Shown here in pieces: positions 22,016-32,849 of a stretch of 64,000 nucleotides of DNA. Positions within the stretch are counted from its first letter, which is position 1, and every line of letters starts with the position of its first letter. The stretch spans positions 75,001 to 139,000 of the forward strand of contig CAJHNH020008002.1 of assembly GCA_905116865.2 (NCBI GenBank), in the 5' to 3' direction. The position numbers and the translations under genes were made by a program. The notes beneath the pieces are model-generated. The model did no database searches, was not told where the DNA came from, and saw only the letters and a list, made by a program, of their open reading frames with translations. Source of the stretch: Candidula unifasciata. Taxonomy: Eukaryota > Mollusca > Gastropoda > Stylommatophora > Geomitridae.

Positions 22016-23110
22016 CTAAAGTCTACGCTGACGATGTTAGATTATAGCTCTAAAGTCTACGCTGACGATGTTAGATTATAGCTCTAAAGTCTACGCTGAC
22101 GATGTCAGATTATAGCTCAAAGTCTACGCTGATGATGTCAGGTAACAGGTCTAAAGTCTACGCTGATGATGTCATGTGATGTCTAAATTCTACGCTTATA
22201 ATGTCATATGAAAGGGATAAAGTCTGCGCTGATGATGTCACGTGAAAGGGCTAAAGTCTGCGCTGATGATGTCACGTGAAAGGGCTAAAGACAGAAGATG
22301 ATTTTAGTTGACAGGTTTAAAGTCAGAAGTTGATTTCAGGGGATAGGTTTAACGTCAGAAGTTGATTTTAGGTGATTGGGTAAAGTCAGGAGTAGATTGT
22401 AGATGATAGATTCAAAGTCAGAAGTTGATTTTAGGTGATATGTTTAAAGTCAGAAGTTGATTTTAGGTGATATGTTTAAAGTCAGAAGTTGATTTTAGGT
22501 AGTAGGTTTAAAGTCAGAAGTTGATTTTAGGTGGTAGGTTTAAAGTCAGAAGTTAGTGAGGTCAGGTGATAAGTTTGAAGTCAAAAGATGGTGAGGTCAG
22601 GTGATAAAAGTCAGAAGTCGATGATAACAGGTGAACAGTGTCAAGTCAGACGTTGATGATAGCAGATGAATTTTTCGTGACAGAAGTTGATGATGAAAGG
22701 AGGATAGTTTCAAGTCAAAACTTGATTATGAAAGGAGGATAGTTTCAGGTTACAAGTTGATGATGAAAGGAGGATAGTTTCAAGTCAAAACTTGATGATG
22801 AAAGGAGTATAGTTTCAGGTTACAAGTTGATGATGAACGGAGGATAGTTTCAAGTCAAAACTTGACGATGGCAGATGAAATTTTATGACAGAAGTTGATA
22901 GGGACAGGAGGATAGTTTCAAGGCAGAAGTTGATAGGGACAGGAGGTAGGTTTCAAGACAGAAGTTGATAGGGACAGGAGGTAGGTTTCAAGGCAGAAGT
23001 TGATAGGGACAGGAGGTAGGTTTCAAGTCAGAAGTTGATAGGGACAGGAGGTAGGTTTCAAGGCAGAAGTTGATGATGAATAGTGAAGGTTTCATCAGAA
23101 ATTGATGATG
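22016..23110. repeat. Degenerate relatives of the 29-bp array
   Basis: Units with TCTACGCTGACGATG, then AAGTCAGAAGTTGATTTTAG, then GTTGATAGGGACAGGAGG, in successive blocks. Confidence 0.85.
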
Positions 23111-23149
23111 ACAAAGAAAAGGTATAAAGTCACACGTTGGAGCAGCAGA

Positions 23150-23441
23150 AAACCACAGGGACTCTTTAGATATGATATAACGATACGTATTTCAAACCCT
23201 TGGTTAGAGTTCTAACAGCCGACACTAGCAAACACTTCAGCCTCCACCAGATGGCTCTGCTCCATCTCTGACCTTCAAGGGTCAAGGGTATGGTCATGTT
23301 TATTTTAGCTCACCTGAGAGTTTCTGAACAACAATATTCTCCAGATTTGGCGAAACTGTTTTTATGTCACCTACAATTAGAACCAGTCATCTCACCAGAA
23401 AGATAATGGTGGTGATGGCGGTAACAACGACAATGATGTTG

Positions 23442-23488
<47 letters not shown>

Positions 23489-24100
23489 CTAGAACGTGTT
23501 ATGGCAAAAACAAAACAACAAAGGGTCGTCTTCACAAAATCTCAAGCTAACGACATCACTGGTTGGATGTTTGTATTTTTAGCTGGCAATTTCACGATTA
23601 GTAGTTTGTCATTGCTCTCTGAACGGTAATGCGCTCAAACCATTTTCCAAAACAACTGGACAGATTTCTGACAGAAAGGCAAAACGGGAAAGGCAACAAA
23701 TCTTTTGATAGCGTTTTAACGAGGCCAGAAACAATATCAGAATGCATATGGACACAGGTTATTAGGGACTGAAAGTTATAGAGAAGCATGTTTGCTGCCT
23801 TCAGGGGAAAGGAACCTGATAAACGATGACGATGATGGTGGTAATGATGATGACAATATGTGGACAAAATGTAGAAACTTCATTTTCTTCATATTACCAT
23901 TGTGGTTGTTTATTTTTGAAGATAAACAGCACATAGCACCATGACACGTGACATCCTGGATTAGCGGATCTGCCATCTCCGGAAGTCGAGACACACACAG
24001 AAATAAACTTCTGGAAGAAATATGCAGCCTTGAATCATCCAGATTAACAACATGAGTTTAACAAATAAGTATCCATTTTAACAATATAACGTTTAAGGCT
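23150..24100. other. Mostly single-copy intron region, no exon seen
   Basis: A CA microsatellite lies at about 23443-23484. Frames are short and none has convincing splice borders. Confidence 0.45.
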
Positions 24101-24104
24101 AACA

Positions 24105-24330
24105 ACGCCCGGCTCGCTAGCGCAGTTGGCTAAACAGGCTGAGTGGCGACTGGGTGACAAAGTCCTGGTGGTCCGGATTCGCTCCCGGGTGTAGGCAGAA
24201 AAGCCACATATTTCCCAGATTTACGGTTAAAATCATGAAATCCAGGCAAGAGGGTTGCGATACCCCTAGTGCCTAGCCAACGGGCTTACAAATCATGGTT
24301 TCTGGATCTAAGAAGGGGGGGGAGGCTAAC
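24105..24330 (+). mobile_element. tRNA-derived SINE
   Basis: The head GGCTCGCTAGCGCAGTTGGC contains a good Pol III A box (TAGCGCAGTTGG). About 60 bp later GGATTCGCTCCCGG resembles a B box. A body of about 140 bp follows and ends near a G-rich run. There is no neighbouring tRNA-like acceptor pairing that would make it a functional tRNA. Confidence 0.65.
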
Positions 24331-24334
24331 AACT

Positions 24335-24770
24335 TATGCGCCTAGTTAAACGATATATGCACATGTTAAACGACAAATGCACCTAGTTAAACGACATATG
24401 CGCATGTTAAACGACAAATGCACCTAGTTAAACGACATATGCGCATGTTAAACGACAAATGCACCTAGTTAAACGACATATGCACATGTTAAACGACATA
24501 TGAACCTAGTTAAACGACATATGCACCTAGTTAAACGACATATGCACCTAGTTAAACGACATATGCACCTAGTTAAACTACATATGCACATGTTAAACGA
24601 CATATGCACCTAGTTAAACGACATATGCACATGTTAAACGACATATGAACCTAGTTAAACGACATATGCACCTAGTTAAACGACATATGCACCTAGTTAA
24701 ACGACATATGCACCTAGTTAAACGACATATGCACATGTTAAACGACAAATGCACCTAGTTAAACGACATA
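24335..24770. repeat. 20/21-bp minisatellite, about 20 copies
   Basis: The units are CACCTAGTTAAACGACATAT and CACATGTTAAACGACATATG. It begins right at the end of the SINE. Confidence 0.94.
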
Positions 24771-24779
24771 ACTTCCATG

Positions 24780-25110
24780 TGTAGGAGCATCGCTATCCAG
24801 TTTAATAACTTAACTGCCACTCTCACAAAACAACTAGCTAGTTTAACCAAACAGTTTACCACGTTAACAATATAACGATCCACTAAAACTATCTAGTTTA
24901 ACAACAACTATCTAGAGTAACAACGAGCTACCCAGTTTAACATAACAACTATCCAGTTCATCCACATGCCTATCCATATTAACAACATAACAACTCAGTA
25001 AAGCAACAAAATTACCCAGATCAACGTCATAACTATCCAGTTTAAAAACATAGCCATTCACTTAAACAACATAATTATTCAGAAGAGCCACATTACTGCT
25101 CAGTTGAACA
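24780..25110. repeat. Degenerate AACTATCCAGTTTAAC repeats
   Basis: Loosely repeated about 30-bp motifs run up to exon 11. No gene is seen. Confidence 0.6.
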
Positions 25111-25118
25111 AACATGAC

Positions 25119-25254
25119 TTGTAATGAGACTGATAGACATCCTCATCACTTGACCTCGTTGTCTGCAACTGAAGTAGGGGACGGATCGAGTGTGCGAATT
25201 TTCCAAGTGCATCAATATACTTGATCCATCCATGAGGGTGTGTTTGTGACAACA
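25119..25254 (-). CDS. Exon 11: first cytoplasmic exon
   Basis: The acceptor GTATTTGTTTCAG| is strong and joins exon 10 (phase 1). The exon encodes LSQTHPHGWIKYIDALGKFA and continues to a Ser/Asp-rich SSDEDVYQSHYK. Two weak donors both give the required phase 2: TACAA|GTCATG (25119, used here) and ACGAG|GTCAAG (25155, dropping 12 residues). The 3' border is therefore unresolved. The next exon is 9 kb away. Confidence 0.65.
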
Positions 25255-25289
25255 CTGAAACAAATACGTTAATAATGAAAACTAGTGAA

Positions 25290-26735
25290 GCGATGAGGGA
25301 CAATAAGAACGTGTGGAGTGGAGAGGGACAATGATGACGTATGGAGTGTAAAGGGACAATGTGAACTTGTGTAGAGGGACAGTGTGAACTTGTGTAGAGG
25401 GACAATGAGAACTTGTGTAGAGGGACAATGAGAACTTGTGTAGAGGGACAATGTGAACATATGGAGTATAAACGGACAATGATAACGTATGGAATTTAGA
25501 GAGACAATTAGAACTTGTGGAGTGTAGAGAGACAATGATGACTATGGTATGTAGAGGGACAATGAGAACTTGTGTAGAGGGACAAAGAGAACGTGTGGAG
25601 TGTAGACGGACAATGAGAACTTGTGTAGAGGGACAAAGAGAACTTGTGTAGAGGGACAATGAAAACTTGTGAAGAGGGACAAAGAGAACGTGTGGAGTGT
25701 AGACGGACAATGAGAACTTGTGTAGAGGGACAAAGAGAACGTCTGGAGTGTAGACGGACAATGAGAACTTGTGTAGAGGGACAAAGAGAACATGTGGAGT
25801 GTAGAGTGACAATGAGAACTTGTGTAGAGGGACAAAGAGAACGTGTGGAGTGTAGAGTGACAATGAAAACTTGTGTAGAGGGACAAAGAGAACTTGTGTA
25901 GAGGGACAAAGAGAACGTGTGGAGTGTAGACGGACAATGAGAACTTGTGTAGAGGGACAAAGAGAACTTGTGTAGAGGGACAAAGAGAACTTGTGTAGAG
26001 GGACAAAGAGAACATGTGGAGTGTAGAGTGACAATGAGAACTTGTGTAGAGGGACAATGAGAACTTGTGTAGAGGGACAAAGAGAACGTGTGGAGTGTAG
26101 AGGGACAATGAAAACGTGTGGAGTGTAGAGGATCAATGAAAACGTGTGGAGTGTAGAGGGACAATGAAAACGTGTGGAGTGTAGAGGACAATGAAAACTT
26201 GTGTAGAGGGACAATGAGAACGTGTGGAGTGTAGAGGGACAATGAAAACTTGTGTAGAGGGACAAAGAGAACGTGTGGAGTGTAGAGGGACAATAAAAAC
26301 GTGTGGAGTGTAGAGGGACAATGAGAACGTGTGGAGTGTAGAAGGACAATGAGAAAGTATGGATTTTAGAAGGACAATGTGAACTTGTGTAAAGGGACAA
26401 TGAGAAGGGTGGAGTGTAGAGGGACAATTAGAATGTGTGGAGTGTAGATGAACAATGAGAACTTGTGTAGAGGGACTAAGAGAACGTGTGGAGTGTAGAA
26501 GGACAATAAGAACGTGTGGGGTGTAGAGGGACAATGAGAACTTGTATAGAGGGACAAAGAGGAGGTGTGGAGTGTAGAGGGACAATGAGAACGTGTGGAT
26601 TGTAGAGGGACAATGAGAACTTGTGGAGTGTAGAGGGACAATGAGTACTTGTAGAGTGTAGAGGGACAATGAGTACTTTTAGAGTGTAGAGGGAAAATGA
26701 GTACTTGTGAAGCGTAGAAGGACAATGAGTACTTG
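25290..26735. repeat. 22-28-bp minisatellite, about 58 copies
   Basis: The core is AGAGGGACAATGAGAACTTG, with long units ending GTGTGGAGTGT. It begins about 35 bp upstream of the exon 11 acceptor and gives long low-complexity minus frames that are not genes. Confidence 0.95.
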
Positions 26736-26807
26736 TGGGGGTGGGGGAGGGGGGGGGGGGGTTTCCTGTCATTGGTGGCCCTTGGCCCGGAAATCTGACA
26801 AAGAATC

Positions 26808-27490
26808 AGTGACTGACGTGTCTGTATCAGTGACTGGGGTGTCTGTATCAGTGACTGACGTGTCTGTATCAGTGACTGAAGTGTCTATATCAGTGAATGA
26901 CGTGTCCGTATCAGTGACTGACGTGTCTGTATCAGTGACTGACGTGTCTGTATCAGTGACTGGTGTGTCTGAATCAGTGACTGACGTGTCTGTATCAGTG
27001 ATTGAAGTGTCTATATAAGTGACTGGGGTGTCTGTATCAGTGACTGGGGTGTCTGTATCAGTGACTGACGTGTCTGTATCAGTGACTGGGGTGTCTGTAT
27101 CAGTGACTGGGATGTCTGTATCAGTGACTGGAGTGTCTGTATCAGTGACTGGGGTGTCTGTATCAGTGATGGGGTGTCTGTATCAGTTTGTGGTTTGTCT
27201 ATATCAGTGACTGGGGTGTCTGTATCAGTGATTGAAGTGTCTATATCAGTGACTGGGATGTCTGTATCAGTTTGTGGTTCGTCTATATCAGTGACTGGGG
27301 TGTCTGTATCAGTAACTGGGGTGTCTATATCAGTGACTTGGGTGTCTATATATCAGTGACTGGCGTGTCTGTATCAGTGACTGACGAGTCTGTATCAGTG
27401 ACTGGCGTGTCTGTATCAGTGACTGACGTGTCTGTATCAGTGACTGACTTGTCTGTATCAGTGACTGACGTGTCTGTATCAGTGACTGAA
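26808..27490. repeat. 21-bp minisatellite, about 32 copies
   Basis: The unit is TCTGTATCAGTGACTGACGT plus G. G-runs lie at both edges (26738-26760 and 27517-27532). Confidence 0.96.
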
Positions 27491-27499
27491 AAAGACTTG

Positions 27500-27790
27500 T
27501 CTGTTTCTCTCTGGAGGTGGGGGGGGGGAGGGGGCGTGCTTTGTTTTCTTAAAAGTGGCAGACGTTTGAGAGCTGAAACAATTAGACTATCCTGTATTTG
27601 CTGTCTATCTCACTGTCTCACTGACTTCTCTTGTTTGTCATCTGTCCCAGGATTGAGGTATCAACTTTTCTGTTTGCGGGATTAACCCGCTAGACTTAGT
27701 CTTTATTTTATGCATCTTTAAGAGCCATTTTATGTCTGTCTACTATCTCCTGCATAGGAACACCGTCCAGTCTGTTGTGAGGTCTCCTAT
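27500..27790. other. Single-copy intron stretch
   Basis: No gene or repeat seen. Confidence 0.4.
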
Positions 27791-27794
27791 TCTG

Positions 27795-27975
27795 GCGACA
27801 GTGATTCAGTGTGACATCTGGTGATATCTGGCGACAGTGAGTCAGTGTGACATCTGGTGATATCTGGCGACAGTGAGTCAGCGTGACATCTGGTGATATC
27901 TGGCGACAGTGAGTCAGTGTGACATCTGGTGATATCTGGCGACAGTGAGTCAGTGTGACATCTGGTGATATCTGA
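27795..27975. repeat. 36-bp minisatellite, about 5 copies
   Basis: The unit core is GACAGTGAGTCAGTGTGACA, then TCTGGTGATATCTGGC. It starts about 40 bp from the exon 10 donor. Confidence 0.95.
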
Positions 27976-28017
27976 GACTTGTGGACTGTGGACTAAGAAG
28001 CTCAACCTACTGTACAC

Positions 28018-28237
28018 CCTGGCAAAATCTGGCAGGTGGCGCCGCTGGCCTGGAGCCGGTGACCCACAAGATCACGTAAGCCAGAGCAATGAGCAGACCA
28101 GCAAATGCCGTCACGGCCGCTAGGATCAGGACAGGAACCGGCACCCTCGGGGGGAGCTCGGCCAGTGTGCTGACGTTGAGAGAGATCCACGAGTGTTTGG
28201 TGACGTCAACAACTGTACTCAGCACAACAATCACTAC
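28018..28237 (-). CDS. Exon 10: last extracellular strand and transmembrane helix
   Basis: The acceptor is CTGTCTCTTGCAG| and the donor GCCAGG|GTGTAC (phase 0 in, phase 1 out). It starts VVIVVLSTVVDVTKHSWISL, which completes the FN3-like strand begun in exon 9, and has an NVS site. A strongly hydrophobic helix follows (PVLILAAVTAFAGLLIALAY plus VILWV), then a Ser-Arg-Pro-Ala turn into the cytoplasm. This is the only clear membrane span apart from the N-terminal segment. Confidence 0.8.
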
Positions 28238-28244
28238 CTGCAAG

Positions 28245-29010
28245 AGACAGTAGCTCCACATAGGAATCTGTACAACAATTAGATTGTCTCTCCACATAGG
28301 AATCTCTACAACAATTAGACTGTCTCTCCACATAGGAATCTGTACAACAATAAGTTTTTATCTCCACATAGGAATCTGTACAACAATTAGATTGTCTCTC
28401 CACATAGGAATCTGTACAACAATTAGATTGTCTCTCCACATAGGAATCTCTACAACAATTAGACTGTCTCTCCACATAGGAATCTGTACAACAATTAGAC
28501 TGTCTCTCCACATAGGAATCTGTACAACAATTAGACTGTCTCTCCACATAGGAATCTGTAAACAATTAGACTGTCTCTCCACATAGGAATCTGTACAACA
28601 ATTAGACTGTCTCTCCACATAGGAATCTGTACAACAATAAGATTTTATCTCCACATAGGAATCTGTACAACAATTAGACTGTCTCTCCACATAGGAATCT
28701 GTACAACAATTAGACTGTCTCTCCACATAGGAATCTGTACAACAATTAGACTGTCTCTCCACATAGGAATCTCTACAACAATTAGATTGTCTCTCCACAT
28801 AGGAATCTGTTCAACAATTGGATTGTCTCTCCACATAGGAATCAGTACAACAATTGGATTGTCTCTCCACATAGGAATCTGTACAACAATTAGATTGTCT
28901 CTCCACATAGGAATCTGTACAACAATTGAATTGTCTCTCCACATAGGAATCTGTACAACAACTAGACTGTGTCTCCACGTAGGAATCTGTACAACAACTA
29001 GACTGTATCC
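28245..29010. repeat. 36-bp minisatellite adjoining the exon 10 acceptor, about 21 copies
   Basis: The plus unit is GGAATCTGTACAACAATTAG, then ATTGTCTCTCCACATA. On the gene strand each unit reads CTAATTGTTGTACAG, a branch-like CTAAT followed by an acceptor-like CAG. The array ends about 10 bp before the true acceptor. Confidence 0.94.
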
Positions 29011-29029
29011 AGATAGGAAATATATTCGT

Positions 29030-30118
29030 GTTGAGATGTTGGTACATGCTAACACATATCTGTAGAGGTGTTGGTATATACAAACATATGTGTGTTGAGG
29101 TGTTGGTACAATCAATGTGTGTAGATGTGTTGCTATATACAAACACATGTGTGTTGATGTGTTGGTTCAATCAATGTGTGTGGAGGTGTTGGTAAATACA
29201 AACATATGTGTGTTGAGTTGTTGGTACAATCGATGTGTGTAGAAGTGTTGATACATACAAACCTGTGTGTTGAGGTGTTGATACTACAATGTGTGTAGAG
29301 GTGTTGGTAAATACAAACATATGTGTGTTGAGTTGTTGGTACATGCAAACATATGTGTGTAGAGGTGTTGGTACATGTGAACATATGTGTGTAGAGGTGT
29401 TGGTACATGTGAACATATGTGTGTAGAGTTGTTGGTACATGTGAACATATGTGTGTAGAGGTGTTGGTACATATAAACATATGTGTGTAGAGTTGTTGGT
29501 ACATGTGAACATATGTGTGTAGAGGTGTTGGTACATATAAACATATGTGTGTAGAGGTGTTGGTACAGATAAACATATGTGTGTAGAGGTGTTGGTACAT
29601 ATAAACATATGTGTGTAGAGGTGTTGGTACAGATAAACATATGTGTGTAGAGGTGTTGGTACATATAAACATATGTGTGTAGAGGTGTTGGTACAGATAA
29701 ACATATGTGTGTAGAGGTGTTGGTACATATAAACATATGTGTGTAGAGGTGTTGGTACAGATAAACATATGTGTGTAGAGGTGTTGGTACAGATAAACAT
29801 ATGTGTGTAGAGGTGTTGGTACAGATAAACATGTGTGTGTAGAGGTGTTGGTACATGCAAACATATGTGTGTAGAGGTGTTGGTACATGTAAACATATAT
29901 GTGTAGAGTTGTTGGTACATGTAAACATATATGTGTAGAGGTGTTGGTACATATAAACATGTGTGTGTAGAGGTGTTGGTACATGTAAACATATGTGTGT
30001 AGAGGTGTTGGTACATATAAACATATATGTGTAGAGGTGTTGGTACATATAAACATGTGTGTGTAGAGGTGTTGGTACATATAAACATATATGTGTAGAG
30101 GTGTTGGTACATACAAAC
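29030..30118. repeat. 32-bp minisatellite, about 33 copies
   Basis: The unit is AGGTGTTGGTACATATAAAC plus ATATGTGTGTAG. Several copies alternate ACATATAAAC with ACAGATAAAC as a higher-order pattern. Confidence 0.95.
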
Positions 30119-30239
30119 ACAAATTTCCTTTTTTAAAACATAAAATTTTAGATAACTTCTATATGGTGGCATGATGGCCTGGCAAAATAGTGACATGGTG
30201 AAATGGATACATGGTGACGTGAGAAAATGATGGCGTGGT

Positions 30240-30670
30240 TGCACTGAAGCAAGGCGATGGTGATTTGGGAATATAGTGGTATAGTGATGTAGTGGTGGTG
30301 TGGTGAAATGGTGGCGTGGTGAAATGGTGGTGTGGTGAAATGGTGATGTGGTGAAATGGTGGAGTGGTGAAATGGTGGTGTAGTGAAATGGTGGTGTGGT
30401 GAAATGGTGGTGTGGTGAAATGGTGGTGTGGTGAAATGGTGGCGTGGTGAAATGGTGGTGTGGTGAAATGGTTGTGTGGTGAAATGGTGGAGTGGTGAAA
30501 TGGTGGTGTGGTGAAATGGTGGTGTGGTGAAATGGTGGAGTGGTGAAATGGTGACGTGCTGAAATGGTGGTGTGGTGAAATGGTGGTGTGGTGAAATGGT
30601 GGTGTGGTGAAATGGTAGTGTGGTGAATTGATGGTGTGGTGAAATGGTGGTGTGGTGAAATGGTGGTGTG
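30240..30670. repeat. 16-bp minisatellite, about 26 copies
   Basis: The unit is GAAATGGTGGTGTGGT. Confidence 0.95.
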
Positions 30671-30915
30671 TTCACATAGCAGCACATATTCCGTGTCAAT
30701 CCAAAGGCATTTCTCTATCAAGGGTCAAAGACGCTGACCTGTGGGCGTCATTGTGACAGCCTTGACGAATGACTTCAACTCCGGACATTGCCCCCCAGGA
30801 AGGGTATGTTGGAGCACAGCGGCTGTAGTTACAGCTGAGTACATGCTGGAGAATGGATCTAATGAAGATGAAAGACAGACAGCAGTAGCAGCATGTGATA
30901 AATGCGAAACTTTAC

Positions 30916-31080
30916 CTCGTACTCTGTGCCAGGCTCTAGTGGAGGGTTGGGCAACTGGTCATGCTGGCTGTTGTCCCCGATGGTCACGGTTCGAGACAGA
31001 TCCTGGGTCATCAGGCGGGCTACAGGGATACCAGGTGGTAGTCCTAGTTTAGCTTCAGGTGGAACATCATCGCCACCGAG
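30916..31080 (-). CDS. Exon 9: juxtamembrane FN3-like segment
   Basis: The acceptor is CTACCTGACAG| and the donor TACGAG|GTAAAG, phase 0 both sides, 55 codons. It encodes a proline-rich lead (LGLPPGIPVARL), then TIGDNS and NPPLEPGTEYE. The GDNS...PL.PGT.Y pattern is the kind seen at the end of juxtamembrane fibronectin-III repeats in receptor phosphatases and adhesion receptors (family knowledge). That places it just outside the membrane, which exon 10 confirms. Confidence 0.78.
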
Positions 31081-31084
31081 CTGT

Positions 31085-32130
31085 CAGGTAGTCAGGACCT
31101 GTTTATCTTATCTTACATACACTATTCATGTAAGTGGTTCTGCAGAAGAGCTACAACAATATTTACCTAACACATACAACATGGATGCTCATCTATACAT
31201 GTGAAATCATAGTATCTCTCGCACGCACCGACCTATCATAGTAGTGGGGGAATTTGTAAAAAGCTGGTTGAGTCGGTTTGTTGGCCTGTTGATATTTTTG
31301 ATTTGGCTGCACTTGATTGACTCAGACTGGCAGGTCTGCAGATTGAAGCTCTCTGGAAGTGGCTAATAAGTCAAAAGGTTGATGTAAGCCTTAATGCAGA
31401 AGAAAATTCTCTTTTTGATCGGCGGCAGTAACACTAGAAACATCTAGTAGTGACTTTACGTTGCGGAACCCATACAGGGTTCTAAGCGCAACGTAGTTTC
31501 AGGTGTACTGAGTCGAGAGATGGATTGACTAACTAGTTTAGTGTTTTGTTCGTACTTTTAGTAGATAGATTATGTTAAAAATAGATTTCCATGTGCATCC
31601 TCATACGAGGATTGTGATAGTTTGTTTCATTAAGGTCAAGGCGAACTCTCATCTTTGTTAGCTAGAATAATTAGCACATGGTCTGCTCGAACACATTTTT
31701 AATGTACTGTTGTCTACGAAGCATGCTAGTTCTGTTTTCAGGGAAAAAAACGGTGTTAAATATGATAATTATGTTTTTATATTTTTTTTCATTCAGAATA
31801 TGACTTGTAGTTCGTGCACGTGGTCTGACTAGTTGCTGCCTATTAGTTTTATGTTGCTGTCGTTATTGTTTAACTGACTATTCACATACTTACTGCCTGG
31901 GCCATAAGTAATTTTTTATGGACCCTGCACAGAAGAACCATTGTCTTTATTTTCGCTTCTTGTTTTTGCAAATCAACGGGGAACTATTTATTATCCTACT
32001 TTCCTTTCCTTGTCTCCGTCCTTGTTTTTGCCTTTTGGCTTCCCGCTAACTCTATTGTATCCTCCAAAGTGTTGTGACATACTGCATCTGTTTCCTACTA
32101 CAGAACCATGGAGTAACTCCAACCTAGGAT
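31085..32130. other. Single-copy intron region with two hairpins
   Basis: No frame with splice borders. It contains the hairpin listed separately and AT-rich tracts. Confidence 0.45.
31458..31494. other. Strong hairpin (two-part stem)
   Basis: ACGTTGCG-GAACCC pairs with GGGTTC-TAAG-CGCAACGT, giving 14 pairs with one 4-nt bulge and a short ATACA loop. A weaker CACTA...TAGTG stem precedes it. Function unknown. Confidence 0.75.
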
Positions 32131-32133
32131 TAT

Positions 32134-32144
32134 ATTAGAGAGAC

Positions 32145-32210
<66 letters not shown>

Positions 32211-32233
32211 TGAGAGATAGACAGAATAAAGGT

Positions 32234-32267
<34 letters not shown>

Positions 32268-32337
32268 AGGGAGGGAGAGAGAGAGTCACAGAGTGAAACA
32301 AAACTTAGCATTTGTGTTTGTGAATGTTTGTATGTGA

Positions 32338-32371
<34 letters not shown>
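32134..32371. repeat. GA microsatellites followed by a GT tract
   Basis: Two GA-rich blocks (about 32134-32207 and 32234-32285) and GT at about 32340-32371. Confidence 0.95.
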
Positions 32372-32374
<3 letters not shown>

Positions 32375-32641
32375 CATGAATAATGAATGTGGATTTACAT
32401 CTTACTCAGAACCATTCAGCCTGCGTTGGTAGAGGGCATTTGTTCCGCCGTAAACGAACGAACCAACAAACTTTATTTTCGACGGGTTACAAAGAGATAG
32501 AAGACGATGGTGGCGATGTTTGTGTTGTGTGTTGTAGTCCCTGCTTGTGTCAGTTTACATTCAGCTAACCAAGCTAGGATGTTTGCTGGCAGTCACTACA
32601 TCAAAGTCCGACAACTCAGGAACAGCTGAGAGTGAACTCAC

Positions 32642-32800
32642 CAGATTGTGGCCCCTGTCTTGTTTGAAGAAGAGGAAGTCCTCGAACATGTCCAGGAAAA
32701 GCCTGTCTCGCCTTGACCTGTTGACCTCCATGACCTTGCCCAGGCGACTGTACAGTAGACCTAGGTCAAGGTCTTTGAAGTCCGTGAGATTCAGCATGGA
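32642..32800 (-). CDS. Exon 8: extracellular segment
   Basis: The acceptor GGTTTCGGCAG| follows a pyrimidine-rich tract. The donor AATCTG|GTGAGT is strong. Phase is 0 on both sides and the exon is exactly 53 codons. It encodes SMLNLTDFKDLDLGLLYSRL and then a basic/aromatic run (DRLFLDMFEDFLFFKQDRG), with two N-glycosylation sites (NLT, NRS). The giant 22-bp array begins about 50 bp upstream of the acceptor. Confidence 0.75.
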
Positions 32801-32849
32801 CTGCCGAAACCGTGATGATTGAGGACAGAATCCCAGACAAATAGTCTCT

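Noticed and set aside
24105..24190. A functional tRNA gene
   Set aside because: A and B boxes are present, but I see no acceptor stem or proper anticodon arm, and a SINE body follows.
25282..26427. Long minus-strand frame of His/Leu/Ser/Pro-rich repeats (381 codons)
   Set aside because: It is a translation of the 22-28-bp minisatellite. All three frames on that strand look alike and there is no splice or codon signature.
29171..30721. 516-codon minus-strand frame of THICLYVPTPL-like and HHHFTTPPF repeats
   Set aside because: It spans two unrelated minisatellites (32 bp and 16 bp) that simply lack stops on this strand.
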